Assembly (NCBI GenBank): GCA_024345305.1
Contig: BRON01000003.1
Coordinates: 310,001 to 374,000 of the forward strand
DNA length: 64,000 nucleotides
Reading direction: 5' to 3'
Origin: Mrakia gelida
Taxonomy: Eukaryota; Basidiomycota; Tremellomycetes; Cystofilobasidiales; Mrakiaceae
Shown: positions 1 to 11,442 of the stretch, one piece after another
How the letters are laid out: every line of letters begins with the position of its first letter
Position numbering within the stretch: the stretch's first letter is position 1
Translations under genes and position numbers: made by a program
Notes under the pieces: model-generated
Databases searched by the model: none
Told to the model about the DNA's origin: nothing
The model's input: only the letters and a program-made list of their open reading frames with translations

Positions 1-2783
1 GAGTGAGACCTCTGCGAAAAGGAACGAATAGTAACGAGAGCGTCAGTCGGGAGTGGAAGGGACGAAGGGAAGACGACGACGCGAATTCGCGCAAGACTCA
101 CCGTCGCATCATGGTTCCGATCTCCTGAACAGTAAGCTGAAGAGATCCATCTCCAACGAAGAGGATCGTCCTTCGAGTAGCTCCCTGCTTGGACTCTTTA
201 GCAGCTTGAGCGGCTCCGAGAGTGGCTCCGACGGACCATCCGATGGATCCCCAAAGAACCTGGGCGAGCGAGATGGCGGTCTTGGGGAAGGGGATGTCGA
301 GGATACCGAAGGCTGAGGAAGGGACAGAGTGCGAGACGAGTCAGTAAACGGGCTCGAAGAGGAATAAGAAGGAAGGAAAGCGAAGCGAAAGCGAAAGAGC
401 TCGAACGAACCTGAAGTTCCAGTATCGGCGAGGATCACGTCCCACTCCTTGAAGAAGTGCTGCATTCGGGGCCAGAGGTACTTCTGGGTGATGACTCCCT
501 TTCCGAACTTGGCCTCGTCGGCCTCCTCCTCGGCAGTAGGGATGACAACGGCGTCGTATCGCTGAGCGATGGAAGCGGCGTCGTGGGTGTTGGCCTGAGA
601 GGATCCGGCCTTCTTTGGGAGAGCGGCGAGCTGCTTGGTGAGGACGGGAAGGATATCTCGGAAGGAGAGCTTGGGGTAGACGGCGTGTCTGAGGAGGGTT
701 GGAAGAGAAGAAGAGGAGGTCAGCGAAGACGAAGGACAGGACGCGTCGAGGAAAGACAGCGAGACTCACCCGATCTTCATGTGATCCGAGTGAAGCTCGA
801 CGAGATTGTTCTTGTTGATTCCCCAAGAGAAGGATCCAGAGTTGAAGTCGGAGATGATGGCTCCAAGGGAGATGACGAGGTCAGACTTCTCGACGAGAGC
901 CTGAACGGCGGGGAACGAGTTGGATCCGACTGAGGAAGAGCGAGAAGAGAGTGAGTCAGTCAAGAGCTCGACGGAGGAAGAGTTCGAGAGTTGTACTAAC
1001 TGTAACATCCTCCGTACTGGGGGTGAGTCTCGTCGGTGGAAGCCTGAAGGAGACGCGAGAGGAAGGGAAGTCAGTTCGCGAGTCGTCGAGCAACGAACGA
1101 GAAGAAGGAAGCGAACAAACCTTTCCCATGGGAGTCTCGAAGAACGACATTCCAGTGTCTTCAACCAGCTTGAGTGCCCATCCCTCCATTCTGTGAGTAA
1201 AGAAGACGAAGTTGAGTCAGCGATCGGTTTCGAAAAAGGGCGAGGCGAAGACGAAGACGCGACAAGGACGTACCCGAATCGTCCAGCGCAAGCGTCGACA
1301 AGAACGACGGGATCGACAGACTTCTCGTAGAGAGCGACGACGGTATCGACGAAGGCCTTCGCAGGTCCCTCGAGGACGGCGTCGGCGGCGGAAGCCGGAG
1401 GAGGAGAAGAAGCGGGAGAGGGGAGGAGGTTGTTGAGTCGATCCGCTGGGATCTTGACGTGGTTGAGATCAGTGGGGAAAGCGAGGTAGACAGGTCTGGT
1501 TGAAGTGAAAAAGATGAGTTAGCTCAGGGTTATGAAGGTGGTGATGCGAGGGAAGGCAGACGAACCTGCACTCCTTGAGGGCGACCTTGATGATCTCGTC
1601 GATAACCTCTCCGGCTCCCTCAGCTCGCTGAAGCTTAGCAGTGTGAGCCGAGACCTGAGCGGCCATCAGCTCAAACTCGTTGAATCGACCGTCTCCGAGG
1701 GTGTCTAAGAAATCAGCGAAAGAAACGATGAGGTGAGATCAGCTCAAGAGATCTCGACGCGTCTCCTGGCCCTCGAGAAGGAGAAGAGAACGCACGGTGA
1801 AGAAGAGCTTGAGACGACTGAAGCTTGGTAGAGGGAGTTCCGACGATGTGGAGCAAAGGAAGTCGCTCGGACATCCTGCGAGAAGAGAAGAAGGAGAAAG
1901 ATGGATGAGCAGGTGCTTGGAATGAGGGAGAGCAGGAACGTTCGAGCTCACATTCCAGCGACTCCGTTGAGGGCGGAAAGCTCTCCGACCTGATTGGAAC
2001 GACGAGCACGTAAGAGGTCAGCTTCTAGAGCATCGAGTATGGAAAAGGAGAGCGGTTAGAACGTACTCCGAAGGTGGTGAGCAGGACAGCGAGGCCCTTG
2101 GAGACTCGAGCGTATCCCTGAGTCGAGCGAAAGAAGAGATGGTCAGTTCGAGGTTTCCCGCAGAATTATAGACTTCGAAAGGCGACTCACATCACAAGCG
2201 TAAGCAGCGTTAAGCTCGTTGGCGTTTCCAGCCCAGAGGATGTCCTTGTTATCCTCGATGTAGTCTGGAACGAGACGAAGAGGGAAGGGAGGGAGGGAAC
2301 GAGATGGTGAGGTCAGCTTCAACTCCTTCCTTCTCGCTGAGAGTTCTACCACGATGGAAAGCAACTCACCGAGCATCTCAAGGTTGAAGTCTCCAGGGAC
2401 TCCGAAGATGGTCTTGACTCCAAGCTGAGTGAGTCTGCATGAGGTCGAAGAGCAAACAAAAGAGAAGGAGGGAGGGAAGGAAGAAGGTCGAAGAAGATGG
2501 TCAGGATCGGGACGAGAACCGCATGGGGGAGGCGTCTCTGATGGTAGAGATGGTCAAGAAGCATGGAGAGAGATTACTTACCGAGCAAGGATGTAGTCCT
2601 AGACATCGAGGGAAGAGCCAAAGAAGAGACAGAGGGAAGGGAAGAAGTTCAGCGATGGGTTGGAAGGTCGGAAGAGGTGGACTGCTGACGATTCGAAGAT
2701 CGAGCGTCGAGAACGATGGGGAAGAGAGAAGAGATGGGACAACTCACGGTGATAGTGATATCGCCTGAGAATTTAGTAGTCAT
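1..2783 (-). CDS. PDC1: pyruvate decarboxylase (3' end outside window)
   Basis: This enzyme decarboxylates pyruvate to acetaldehyde with thiamine diphosphate (TPP) and Mg in the cytosol, the first step of ethanol fermentation. The spliced minus-strand product starts [12 protein letters not shown] (ATG at 2783, exon 2748-2783). It continues through a 17-nt exon at 2582-2598 (DYILAR), then [35 protein letters not shown] and [17 protein letters not shown], all typical of the PDC N-terminal TPP domain with its catalytic Glu region. The central domain follows. The C-terminal TPP domain is reached at [12 protein letters not shown] and the diphosphate-binding GDGSLQLT near position 60. The rest, including the usual NN motif, lies beyond the left edge. 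At least ten introns are present, which is many for a PDC gene. The family call is secure; separation from phenylpyruvate or indolepyruvate decarboxylases rests on overall resemblance. Confidence 0.93.
2582..2598 (-). other. 17-nt microexon of the pyruvate decarboxylase gene
   Basis: On the minus strand an AG acceptor and a GTAAGT donor bracket 17 nt. It joins ITIT of exon 1 to [12 protein letters not shown] as DYILA plus two bases of Arg, which restores the conserved helix before the FGVPGDFN motif. Without it the frame is lost. Confidence 0.85.
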
Positions 2784-3945
2784 GATAAAGGGTTGGGTTG
2801 ATGGGTTGGGGGTGAGGTGGGTGGGTGGTGGGTGGTGGTGAGAGGAGGGATCGAAGTCCCTCTTCGAGCTTTTGCCTTCGTTTTCGAAGGGGGAGAATCA
2901 GAGCCCGGTCGAGGAAGGAACGTCACCCTTACCATTTCTTAGAAGGTTGAAAAATCAAACCTGTTCAAACGTGGTTCTATCCATTCGTCTTTTCTATAGT
3001 GAGGCCGCTTGGCGACCGAGGTCGGCAGCGACGAGGGGAGAGTTCTGTTCTCTTCTTTGAAGCAAAGAAGAGGTGAAACGGGAGCGAAGGGCGATGTGAA
3101 CGAGTGAAAATTTGTGAGAGGGTGTTGAGTAAGGGACTGAACTTTGAGTCTGGGTCAAAATCAGGCAGCTCGGGAGGGAAAATAAACGATAGAGACGACG
3201 CTTCGAAAGACGCGTCGCGTTTCGAACGGGCGACGCGGATCTCGCTCAACCCCCGTGCCGCCTTACAAAGAAAGAACGTCTCCATCTCCACAAGATCTGG
3301 TCATCGTCATGAGGCTAGATTGACCTCCTTCTAAGATCGCAAGCCCGTGGAATCGGGGAGTCCTCCAGTCCTTCGATCTCGCCCTTCTTCGCCGAGGGAC
3401 GACGTCGACGCGTTCACTTTGGCGGAGAAGCTGGCTCTGACTGAGACGCTTTTGTTTTTTTGACAGGGAACAGAACGCCGTCTTTCACATCTTCCATACG
3501 CTTCTAGCTCCAGGCGCAAGAGAGTCACGAAGATCTCGGTCTGGTCGAGCGACGAGGAACGAACGAAACCACGTCGGACCCGACGTTCGACGCCTCTCGT
3601 TTGCGAGAGTCGAGACGGACGACGAAGCGAGTGGCAGAGCCTTGAACATAACTAGAGGACTCAAAACGAGGGTTGGGGATCTACGACCAAAGGGTTAGCT
3701 GGCGAGTAGGAGAGCGAGTCGAGGTCCTGGTCGCGACGAAGAGCGAGAACCTTCGCGTTGTCGCGAGGCCTTCACCACCCCCTCCTCAGCGAGAGACTGA
3801 TCTTCCCATGAGCTGTACAGCTCCCAGGACGACGAGGTTAGGTTAGAGACGTCATATAAGAGTTAAGAGAGGTAGAAGGAGCAAGCAAGAAGGAGAAAAA
3901 AACGTAACATCGAACCCGAAACCCGACCCAACGCGCTCGAGCTCC
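2784..3945. other. intergenic: PDC promoter and RVS161 3' flank
   Basis: No convincing gene is seen; the short ORFs lack family resemblance and consistent splice sites. The right part should hold the 3' end of the RVS161 transcript and the left part the PDC promoter. A perfect 14-bp palindrome GAGCTGTACAGCTC lies at 3810-3823, and a GACGCGTC octamer at 3209. Confidence 0.5.
3810..3823. repeat. 14-bp perfect palindrome GAGCTGTACAGCTC
   Basis: The sequence equals its own reverse complement over 14 bases. It lies about 120 bp beyond the RVS161 stop. It could be a dimeric-factor site or a small hairpin near the transcript end; nothing else supports a role. Confidence 0.6.
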
Positions 3946-5657
3946 TCAAGCGCCGTTGTTGTATATACTCAAATCCTTCATCTCCTGCAAGATCGTCTCC
4001 ACCTGGGAGTCCAGCTGTCCGTTCGCGTAGTCGTCTCGAACCGTCTCCGCGAAGTATCTGAAGGGCGAGAAGAAGCGATGATCAGCGACCACCGACGATC
4101 TCTCTCGAAACGAAAGCCAAACCCAAACCAAGCAGGTACTTGACGAAGGGAGGGTGGAAGGTTGGTTTGGGTTGAATTGAGAAAGGGGACGTACCTCTGA
4201 ACACCCGACATCTTCTCGTACCCCTCCTCGGCGAACTTCAACTGGCATCGAACCATGGCCTCGAAACTGGGATCGAGGTAAGGGACTCTGAGCTCGACGA
4301 GTTGAGGGAGACCTTCCATGAGGGTTGAGTTGAGGACTTCGTAGATGGCTTCGGCTTCGTCGTTCTCCTGCTGAGCCTGGGGAGGTGAGGGGGGACGAGT
4401 CAGGATCGGCGGGAAGGTTTGGTTGTGTTCGACGAGAGGGAGGAGAGGAGAGAAGGAAGGCGAGGTGGGTCGAGCGAGAACTCACTCGAGGCAGCTTGGT
4501 CACGTCGTCCGAACCCTTCTCCGCCAGTTTACGCATCCTCGATCGAGCGGCGTCGTAGTCCAGCAGCTGTAGAAGCGAACAAGAGAGAGGATGAGTTCGA
4601 GCCGAAGGATGGGAGGGACGTGGAAGGAAGGAGATTGCGAGACGGACGAACCTTCTTGTTCCTCTTGTCGATAGCAGCGTTGATGGTAGGGAAGAACGAG
4701 CAGAACCTCCCTACTGGTTCCAGAACGGTGTGACGGTAAGGCACGTCCTGTGATCCATCAACCCAGCAAGACGGATCAGCTCAAGCTCTTCGACGAGCTG
4801 GAAGAACGAAGCTGCCAAGCAGGAGGGAGGGAGGGAGAGTGGAAGGGTCGAAGCTCACCAGATCTCTTCCCACTCCAGTATCCAGCTCGTCCACCGCTCT
4901 CTTGTACGCGTGTCCTGCCATCGCTCCGTCCGACGAGAGTTCCGCTGCCTGGAAGAAGATCTCGATGGTCTCTGCCAGTCGAACCTCGGAGGAGGTCATC
5001 GCTGCGGTGAGGGAAGGAGAAGGGAGGGAGAGACGTCAGCCTCGTCCCAGGGAGAAGGTCGGTATAGCGAGACCAAGACTGACCTCGCATAGCATCCAGG
5101 TACTGTTTGGCGTCCTTCTGAAGAGAGTTGAGCTCCTTCTCGAGACTGTGGGAGGGGGGAGACGAGGACCGGGAGGCAGGAGAGCACAGCGAAGGAAGCG
5201 AGATGGTCAGCTCTCTCGTTCTCTCCTCCCATCCTGGCCTCTACCACCTTCCTTCGCCCCAAACACACCAACAGCGAGCGCATGCGACGCAGAGAATGAT
5301 CTGAGAGGAAGATTTACTCACGTCTTGTACTTTGCGACCTCTCCATCGAGTTCAGAATCGATGGTTCGATCGACCTGACCCGTCTTCTGCATCAGCGTCG
5401 TTCCAGCTCGGTTGAAGCTCTTCTTAAGTCTGAGAAATCCCAAGAGACGATAGAGGAGTACCGAGAGAGCATGCGTGAAGAAGGAGGATGGGAAGAGGAA
5501 AGGAATCGAGGTCAGCGAGGAGGTTCAAAGGAAGGAAGGGAGGAGGTCAAGATGAGGAGGGTCAGAACGTACCCTCCCCTGCAGAAAGAGAACAGAGGGT
5601 AGGTCAGCGAGAGGGTTCGAACCTGGGCAGAGGAGGAAGAGCGACTCACCAGCTCAT
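3946..5657 (-). CDS. RVS161: BAR-domain protein Rvs161/Hob3 (amphiphysin-like)
   Basis: Rvs161 pairs with Rvs167 to form a curved BAR dimer that tubulates membrane at endocytic sites and helps actin polarity and cell fusion. The spliced product begins MSWGGLKKSFNRAGTTL and runs MQKTGQVDRTIDSEL, matching the amphipathic N-terminal helix of Rvs161/Hob3. It continues through helical segments such as RAMTSSEVRLAETIEIFF, FCSFFPTINAAIDKRNKK and KFAEEGYEKMSGVQRYFAET, and ends near ILQEMKDLSIYNNGA. No SH3 domain follows, which fits Rvs161 rather than Rvs167. The N-terminus is assembled from an 8-nt first coding exon (5650-5657), a 6-nt exon (5573-5578) and a third exon starting at 5429. These are the only joins I found that give MSWGG. 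The 5' end faces the next gene across about 330 bp. Confidence 0.93.
5573..5578 (-). other. 6-nt microexon of RVS161
   Basis: The minus strand reads CTGCAG, then GGGAGG, then GTACGT. Exon 1 ends ATG AGC TG, so the join gives TGG GGA GG, and the third exon supplies A CTT AAG. The result MSWGGLKK matches the invariant MSW-x-G-[FL]-KK start of this family. Skipping it keeps the frame but deletes the two glycines. Confidence 0.85.
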
Positions 5658-5989
5658 GTTGATTGCTTGATTTGTTGGTTGAAAGGGTGGGAGAGGGAGA
5701 TGTGGATGAGGTGTCGAGAAGGAGCCGAGGTCGTCGCTCCTCTCCCATTTCCGGCGAGCTCTCCCTTGTCCTTCCCTGCCGACGTTCATCCCATTTTCAA
5801 CACTTGGCCCCTTTTCATAACTTTTCACCGACCTCAAACCCCTCGCTCGACTTCGGTTCATTCACCACAAACTCCCAGCTCGAAGAAGCAGCGACCTCGC
5901 ACCGGCCGCCTCTTTCCTCTCCTCTCCCTCCTCCCTTTCACTCTTCGTCTCTCCAAACTCGTCGCTCTTCCCTCTTTCTTCGAACCATC
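5658..5989. promoter_or_regulatory. shared divergent promoter region, RVS161 / LPNEITH gene
   Basis: The 332 bp separate two divergent start codons (5657 minus, 5990 plus). The right half is pyrimidine-rich (CTCTCC runs), as often upstream of start codons in this window. No TATA box or known operator was recognised. Confidence 0.4.
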
Positions 5990-7364
5990 ATGAACGGACA
6001 CGCCATGTCGAGATCTGAGCTCGTTCAAGCTATCTTAGGTCAGTGGATCAATCCCTGAAGTGACATGATCAGGCGAGGAGCGAAGGAAGAAGTGCGAGCT
6101 CGAGCTGACCTCCTCCTCCTGCTCCCTCCCCTCCCTCCCATCAGTCGAGCCTCTCTCCTTCTTCTACGGTTCGTCCCAGCTCTGTTTTCTCCTCTCAGTA
6201 AACGAACCCAACCCTTACGCCAGTCTTTCACTCCCCTATAGCCTCCCTCGTCTACCCCTCCTACCGAGACTCCCTCCTCCACTTCCTCGCGCTCGTTCGA
6301 CTTCGAATCAACTCTAACACCCTCGTCCTCGCTCCTTCCTCCCTCCCTCTTCGACTTCACCTCCTCAACCTCCCCAACGAGATCACCCACGAGATTTACG
6401 ATCACCTCTTCCACTCCCTCATCGAAGATGAGAAGCTCCAGGTCCTCGACAAGATCGGTCTCTGCCCTCATAGCGGCTCCTGTTTCAGGGCATCGAGACC
6501 ATCCCTCGAGCCTGGCCCATCAGATCCAGATCACAAGTGGGTAGGGGGTACCCGGATCTTTCCTGTCGATGATGATGGCGTGATCATCGTGTCGGACGAT
6601 GAAGACGAGCCTGACGGTCTGATCCTCGGAACCATGGGGATGGTCTGTGCGTGCGTCGACTGCTCAAAGAGGAGGAGAGAGGCGAGAGAAGTCGCTCTGA
6701 AGGAAGGAACACCGGGAGGAGTATGCTGGGTCGACTTCGTTCCTACGGCTGGATGCTGCAGGGCTTTCGGAGGAAGGGGCGAAGGGAACGACGAGGACGG
6801 GACGGAACACCGTTCGTGCGGGTCGCTTCGCTACCGACGAGCGCTGGAGTTGGGCAGCATCTTCTCCAGCTACTACGAGGTCAGATCGCAATCTCGTTAC
6901 TCCCACACCTCGTGGAAACAAACTGATGTTTGACGTTCTTCGTCCCTCTCTCTCCCCTCCGCCAGCTCTCGAGCCTCGTCCGCTCCTTCGACCTCACGCT
7001 CTTCGCTCCTCCTTCGATCTCCATCCCCCCTCACGACATCTCCACCGCCCTCATCCAACCCCTTCACGAGATTTGTCTCGCTCCCTCCATCCTCGGACTC
7101 TCCTCCTCCTCCTCCACCCCTGAAGACGACGAACCAGAGTCAAGTCAACAGTTCAACCTCCTCACCACCAACGCATCCATCTCCCACAGCTTCTCCCACT
7201 CCAACATAGGAAGACCCGTTTCCCACTTCTACGTCGAAGAAGCTCGACAGCTTACTGTGTTGGAGTTGAGGAGGTTTGAGAGGTTGGCGAGGAGTTTGAG
7301 GTTGCGAAGGGAGGAGGGAGCGACAAAGGTGTTTCCGGTTGGGCCAGGACGCGCTTTGATGTAG
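5990..7364 (+). CDS. orphan protein with LPNEITH F-box-like motif (paralogue A)
   Basis: I do not recognise a named family. Exons include 5990-6038 (MNGHAMSRSELVQAIL), a 24-nt exon 6145-6168 (VEPLSFFYG), a long exon from 6242, and a last exon after an intron that ends near 6964. The long exon carries LPNEITHEIYDHLFHSL and LQVLDKIGLCPHSG, with the look of an F-box-like helix at a usual position. A Cys-rich stretch follows: CACVDCSKRRR, then GGVCWVDFVPTAGCCRAF, possibly metal-binding. The C-terminus ends KVFPVGPGRALM. The gene at 48242-49636 has the same exon order, an identical-length 24-nt exon and matching motifs, so this is one member of a duplicated lineage-specific family. Substrate-adaptor function is inference only. 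Confidence 0.72.
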
Positions 7365-7650
7365 AAGAAGAGGAGGGAGTGGAAGGAAGGATGGGAGCCT
7401 TCGTTGATGGTCGTTAACAAGGCTGTATTTGCGGAGGGGGAGGAGCTATCTGGATGGTGATTCGACTAGCTTTGAGGAGGAGAGAGAGGGTCCTCACCCG
7501 TGGTGTTCTTCGTTTCGTTTCACTTTGCTTTGCTTTCCTTTCACGGCCAGTATGCCTATGCTTTTCACCCCACTAATCGCTGAAGGGTGCCAACCCAAGG
7601 CTCTCTGATCTCCATCGCGAGGCTCGAAGAGACGAGGAAAACTCGACCAT

Positions 7651-9843
7651 CTATCTAATCTTCTTCCGACTCCCTCCAGCTCCCGCACCTCCTACGTTCT
7701 TCCTCTTCGCCGACCCACTGCTCTTCTTTTCGGGCCCACCAGCAGCCTCCTCAGCCTTCAGTCGAGCCTCTTCCACCTCGAGGAGCTTGAGACACTCGTG
7801 CAGGACGTTCTTCTCTCCTGCTCGAACGACGATGGCCGCGTTGAGTCGCTCGGGAAGGGAAGGCGAGGCGAGAAGTTGGAGGTCGTGCTGCGAGCGAGGA
7901 AGGCGGAAAGCAACAGATGCATAGACAGCGAGAGTCAGCGGACAATAATTCACGCGTCCAAAGAAGGAGGTGATGGTCGAAGGAAAAGCGAGGGGAAACT
8001 CACCTGCAGCGTCGTCGCGTACTCCTCCATCCTCATGCCCAGGACCTTCCTTCCGACCTCGACTCCTTCCAGGGTGATCTTGGGTCGCGGGAGCTTCCCT
8101 TTACTCTTGGCGGACTCGTAAGTCGCTGTTGGCAGGACGAGAAGGGTGAGGAAGGCGAGGAGGGGAGGTGGCAGAGGGTAGGTGATTTGGAGAGGAATGA
8201 TGCTGAGAAGAGGAAAGGAAGATGAGTCTCGAGGTCAGCGAGCCACATTGAGAGAACGAGCGCTTCCGGATCTCAGGAACTTCGCGTCTCTTCGGCCTCC
8301 GGATACGAGCACAAGGCGAAGAGATGTGATGGGACGAGGGGAACGAAACGACGAAACTCACTCGTCTCCTCCCTCCTCCAACCAGAACTCCACTCGTCCC
8401 TCCATATCCCACTCCTTCTTGTCCCAAGCAGGAACCCCCTCCGTCAAGGCCGCCTTCTTCTCGAGAAGCTCCTCGGCGACGGCGACGAGGGTGTCGCATC
8501 GAAGCTCGACCTCGTCCTCCTCGTTTCCGACGAGCGAAGGAGGGATCACGTCGGTGTGTCCGTATCGACGAAGGAGGTCCGAGTTGGGAGGGTGAGCGTA
8601 GGTGTTGTACTGAGGGGTTAGAAGAAGATGATATGAGAAGAGAAAGGAGGATTCAGGACGAGAAGGACGCGAAGACATGTCGAGAGAGCAAGAAGCGACT
8701 CACGATCTGAGCTCCAGAAGCGATGGGCTGAGTGGTGATCATCGAAAGATGAGTTTCCGTGTAGAAGAGACGAGCCTGTGAATGTCGAAGACGCGCTCGA
8801 AGGTCAGTCAGGTGAAAGAGACGCGAGGTTGAGACAGTCGACTCACGTTCTCCTCTCCCCATCGAGCATTCAGCATGTCCGCCATCGGGACCATCCCGAC
8901 CTTGTCAACATCCTCTCCTCCATCCCCTTCCTCGTCCTCGAGCTCATCGTCGTCGCTATCCTCCACATCTGCTCGAACAGATCCAAGAAACGCGAGCAAA
9001 AGTCAGCTCGACGCGTTTCGGTCGTTCAAGCTCTTTGTCGCCTGCTTCTGAAGAGAGAGGGAGAGCTCACCCTTGACACCCTCGACACCGAAACTCCTAG
9101 ACAAGATACGCGATCCTTGGATGTGGAACCATTCCAGCGAGAAGCACGACTCGAACATGGCGGGAGGGAAGACCTCAGGGTGAGCTTGAATGATGGGGAG
9201 AAGTCGAGCAGTGTACTCGGCTGTGGCTTCAGCGAGACCGATCTTGTCTGCGAGAAGAGATGGAAAGGGAGGTAAGCTGGGCTATGTGAAGGCGATCTCG
9301 ACGCCAGTCACGGACGAAGAGACGGGAGGAACGAAGGAGGAAGGAAGGGCTGAACGAACCAAATATCGAGGTTCCCTTCAATTCGCTCAGCTCGACCTCA
9401 GACCAAAACATAGGAGTGTCGAAGGTGGTAGGAAGGATGTCTGCCACCGTACAAAATCAATGATATCTCAGCTTCTGCGTTTGGCGTCCCGTGAGACGGA
9501 GGAGAGCGAAGAGAAAGAAACTTCAAAGCTCACCAAGATATCCCTTCCAGGGACTTCCCTCTCCCCTCCCCTGCTCGTACATCAGACACAGGATCAGCCT
9601 CCCCCACCCTCCATTCAGACCTTCCCACTCCTCCTTAGGTAGGAGCTCCTTTAAGCTGCAAGTTTTGGTTGTGAGGACTGCAGTCTTCGGGACTGAGAAG
9701 AGCTCCGTGTGAGGAGGGATGTCGGCGACGGCGACGAGACCTGTTCCCATTCGAGGGATGGGCGTGAGCGTGCACAGAGGCGAGACGGAGATCTCAGCCG
9801 AGGTCAGAAAGGTGTGGAGAGGGAGGTAAGGGGAGGACTCCAT
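7651..9843 (-). CDS. RKM4: SET-domain protein lysine methyltransferase, Rkm4/SETD6 type
   Basis: Proteins of this class are split-SET enzymes that methylate lysine on ribosomal protein eL42 (fungal Rkm4) or on other non-histone targets (SETD6). The product starts MESSPYLPLHTFL, and the SET N-part follows (MGTGLVAVADIPPHTELF). After an inserted helical region comes FESCFSLEWFHIQGSRIL, an acidic DVEDSDDDELEDEEGD insert, then the core MVPMADMLNARW, TTQPIASGAQIYNTYA and the AdoMet/lysine-site segment SDLLRRYGHTD. A Rubis-type C-terminal domain runs to a basic tail GGSRKKIR. The NTY and LLRRYG motifs support the assignment to this subfamily. Several introns are present, each with an actcac donor on the plus strand. 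Only 157 bp separate its start from the divergent gene at 10001, so a shared promoter is likely. Confidence 0.85.
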
Positions 9844-10000
9844 CTTTAAACGAGTTCGGACGAGGTTGTTGGGGTTGAAGGAGAAGAGAGAGGTGAGCCG
9901 AGGAGGGAGGTTTTCGATCCTTGATTTCTTTCCTTCCTTCGTCGAAAGAGTCGCCTTCCAACTCCATCCTTCGACCCAACCCTTTTTGACACCTTTCTCG

Positions 10001-10475
10001 ATGGCTGCTGCCCCTCCACCTCCTACCGACCTCAAGGACGTCGTGGTTCAAGCTCTTGGACGACTGCCATCGACGCTTCCTTCGACAGAGTCAACGAAGG
10101 AGCTCAAGAGGGCCCTCGACGACCTCGCTTCCATCAGAACAGCTCTTCATGGTTCGTCTCCTTTCCCATCCATTTCCACAAGACTCTCTCTTCACCAATG
10201 AGAACCTTTTCTTACGAACCTTTCACTTTCCGCGCTATTCAATCTCAGATTCCACCTTCCCTGGCCTCCCGAAACCACCTTCCGACGAGGACTCGCTCGC
10301 TCCCCTTCCTCTCGTCACCATGATCTCAGCTCCTCAAGCCAAGAAGAGGAAGGACGAGCCATTGGAGAAGGATGAGGAGGTTGTGGAGATCAAGATGGAG
10401 GACGTGGTTGAGGTCAAGGAGGAGAAGAAGGTCGTCGAGGAGGAGGTCAAGGAAGGGGAGATGCAGGTGGATTAG
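10001..10475 (+). CDS. small acidic/basic low-complexity protein, unknown
   Basis: I do not recognise this gene. Exon 1 encodes MAAAPPPPTDLKDVVVQALG and a helical segment rich in Leu and Lys. An intron with a GTTCGT donor near 10151 and a CAG acceptor near 10250 leads to DSTFPGLPKPPSDEDS, then a likely nuclear signal AKKRK and an alternating Glu/Lys/Val tail ending EGEMQVD. With a stop at 10473-10475 the product is about 125 residues. A possible GTGGAT donor at 10467 would bypass this stop and add the two exons listed next. The gene is divergent from the SET gene. A nuclear location is inferred from composition only. Confidence 0.6.
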
Positions 10476-10537
10476 CTCGACGTGCTTGGTTGAGCTCGCC
10501 CGAAGGAGGGAAGGAAGGAACAGCAGCATCATCTCAG

Positions 10538-10869
10538 CTCGGAGGACCTCGTGGTTTGAATCTCAAGCAGGTGAGTTTGTATTCCTACCCTCGGTTCTGG
10601 CTAGGGAGTGTTGAACCGGCCTGGCGTTGAGCTCGAGCTCACCTCGCTCCTCCTTCTCATCTCGTCTTCAGCTCTCGACTTCGGACTCCTCTCGACCTCA
10701 CCCTGCCGTTTCCAAGCCGAGGAGGACTCATCGTTCGCCTTTGTACACGCATCGTCGCTTCACCCTCGGAGGAGTCACCCCTTGCATTCGTCAAGCTACG
10801 AAGGGAGAGAACGGACGCCAACCTCGACCTCGTCTTGACTTCGAGCGCGATGCTCGTTTCGATTCATGA
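10538..10869 (+). CDS. possible additional 3' exons of the gene at 10001
   Basis: Two in-phase exons can be read. The first is 10538-10570 (33 nt, LGGPRGLNLKQ), between a TCTCAG acceptor and a GTGAGT donor. The second is 10672-10869, from a TTCAG acceptor to TGA, and includes SPLYTHRRFTLGGVTPC and ends DFERDARFDS. Joined to a 10467 donor the introns would be 71 and 101 nt, normal here, and all three phases agree. The weak point is the GTGGAT donor. Otherwise this is 3' UTR or a separate short gene. Confidence 0.4.
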
Positions 10870-11442
10870 CTTCAAACCCCTCTGATCGTCTGCCTGCCAA
10901 GCAACGGAGAGATCACCAGTAGATGCGGCTCGCTCGCTGATCTGCTCGAAGCCAGCTCTCATCGAAGGTGAGCAGCTCGTCTCGTCTCATCGCGTTCAAC
11001 CACCCTCTTCGTTCTTCTTCTTTCGACCACGACGAGAGTTCCAAAAAAGAAGGGGGCGCGAGCAGATCGAATATCAAAATCTAGCAACGCTAAAACGAGA
11101 GTGAGAGAGAAACATAAAACCCAAAAGCTCAGAACAAGGAGAAAGCGGAACAAGCAAGAGAAAGCGAAGGGGGAAGTCTAGAGAGAGCGCGCCAGCCGAC
11201 AAACCGCTAGGGTTTTAAAGTCGGAGAAGAGGGATAAGGGAGAGGGAGGGTAGGTACTGAAGCAACAGCTAGTGTGGGTCATGAGCTAGAGGGGAGGGGG
11301 GAAGCAGAAGCAGAAGCAAGCAAACGAGAAAAGTCTAAAGGAAACAAAGGAGAGTCGTCGAACGACCCGACAAGCGGGTCTCTTTTGTGGGAAGAGAAGG
11401 AGAAAACGTTAAAGAGAGTGTGTGAAAAGAAGGAGAGTCTAT
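10870..11442. other. intergenic between convergent genes
   Basis: No gene is seen. The plus-strand gene at 10001 and the minus-strand gene ending at 11443 converge here. The stretch holds purine-rich low complexity, including a gaagca-type run near 11300-11320, and should contain both 3' UTRs. Confidence 0.4.

Noticed and set aside
5610..5626. tRNA-like B box (GGTTCGAACCT)
   Set aside because: It lies in an RVS161 intron and no A box or cloverleaf can be drawn around it.
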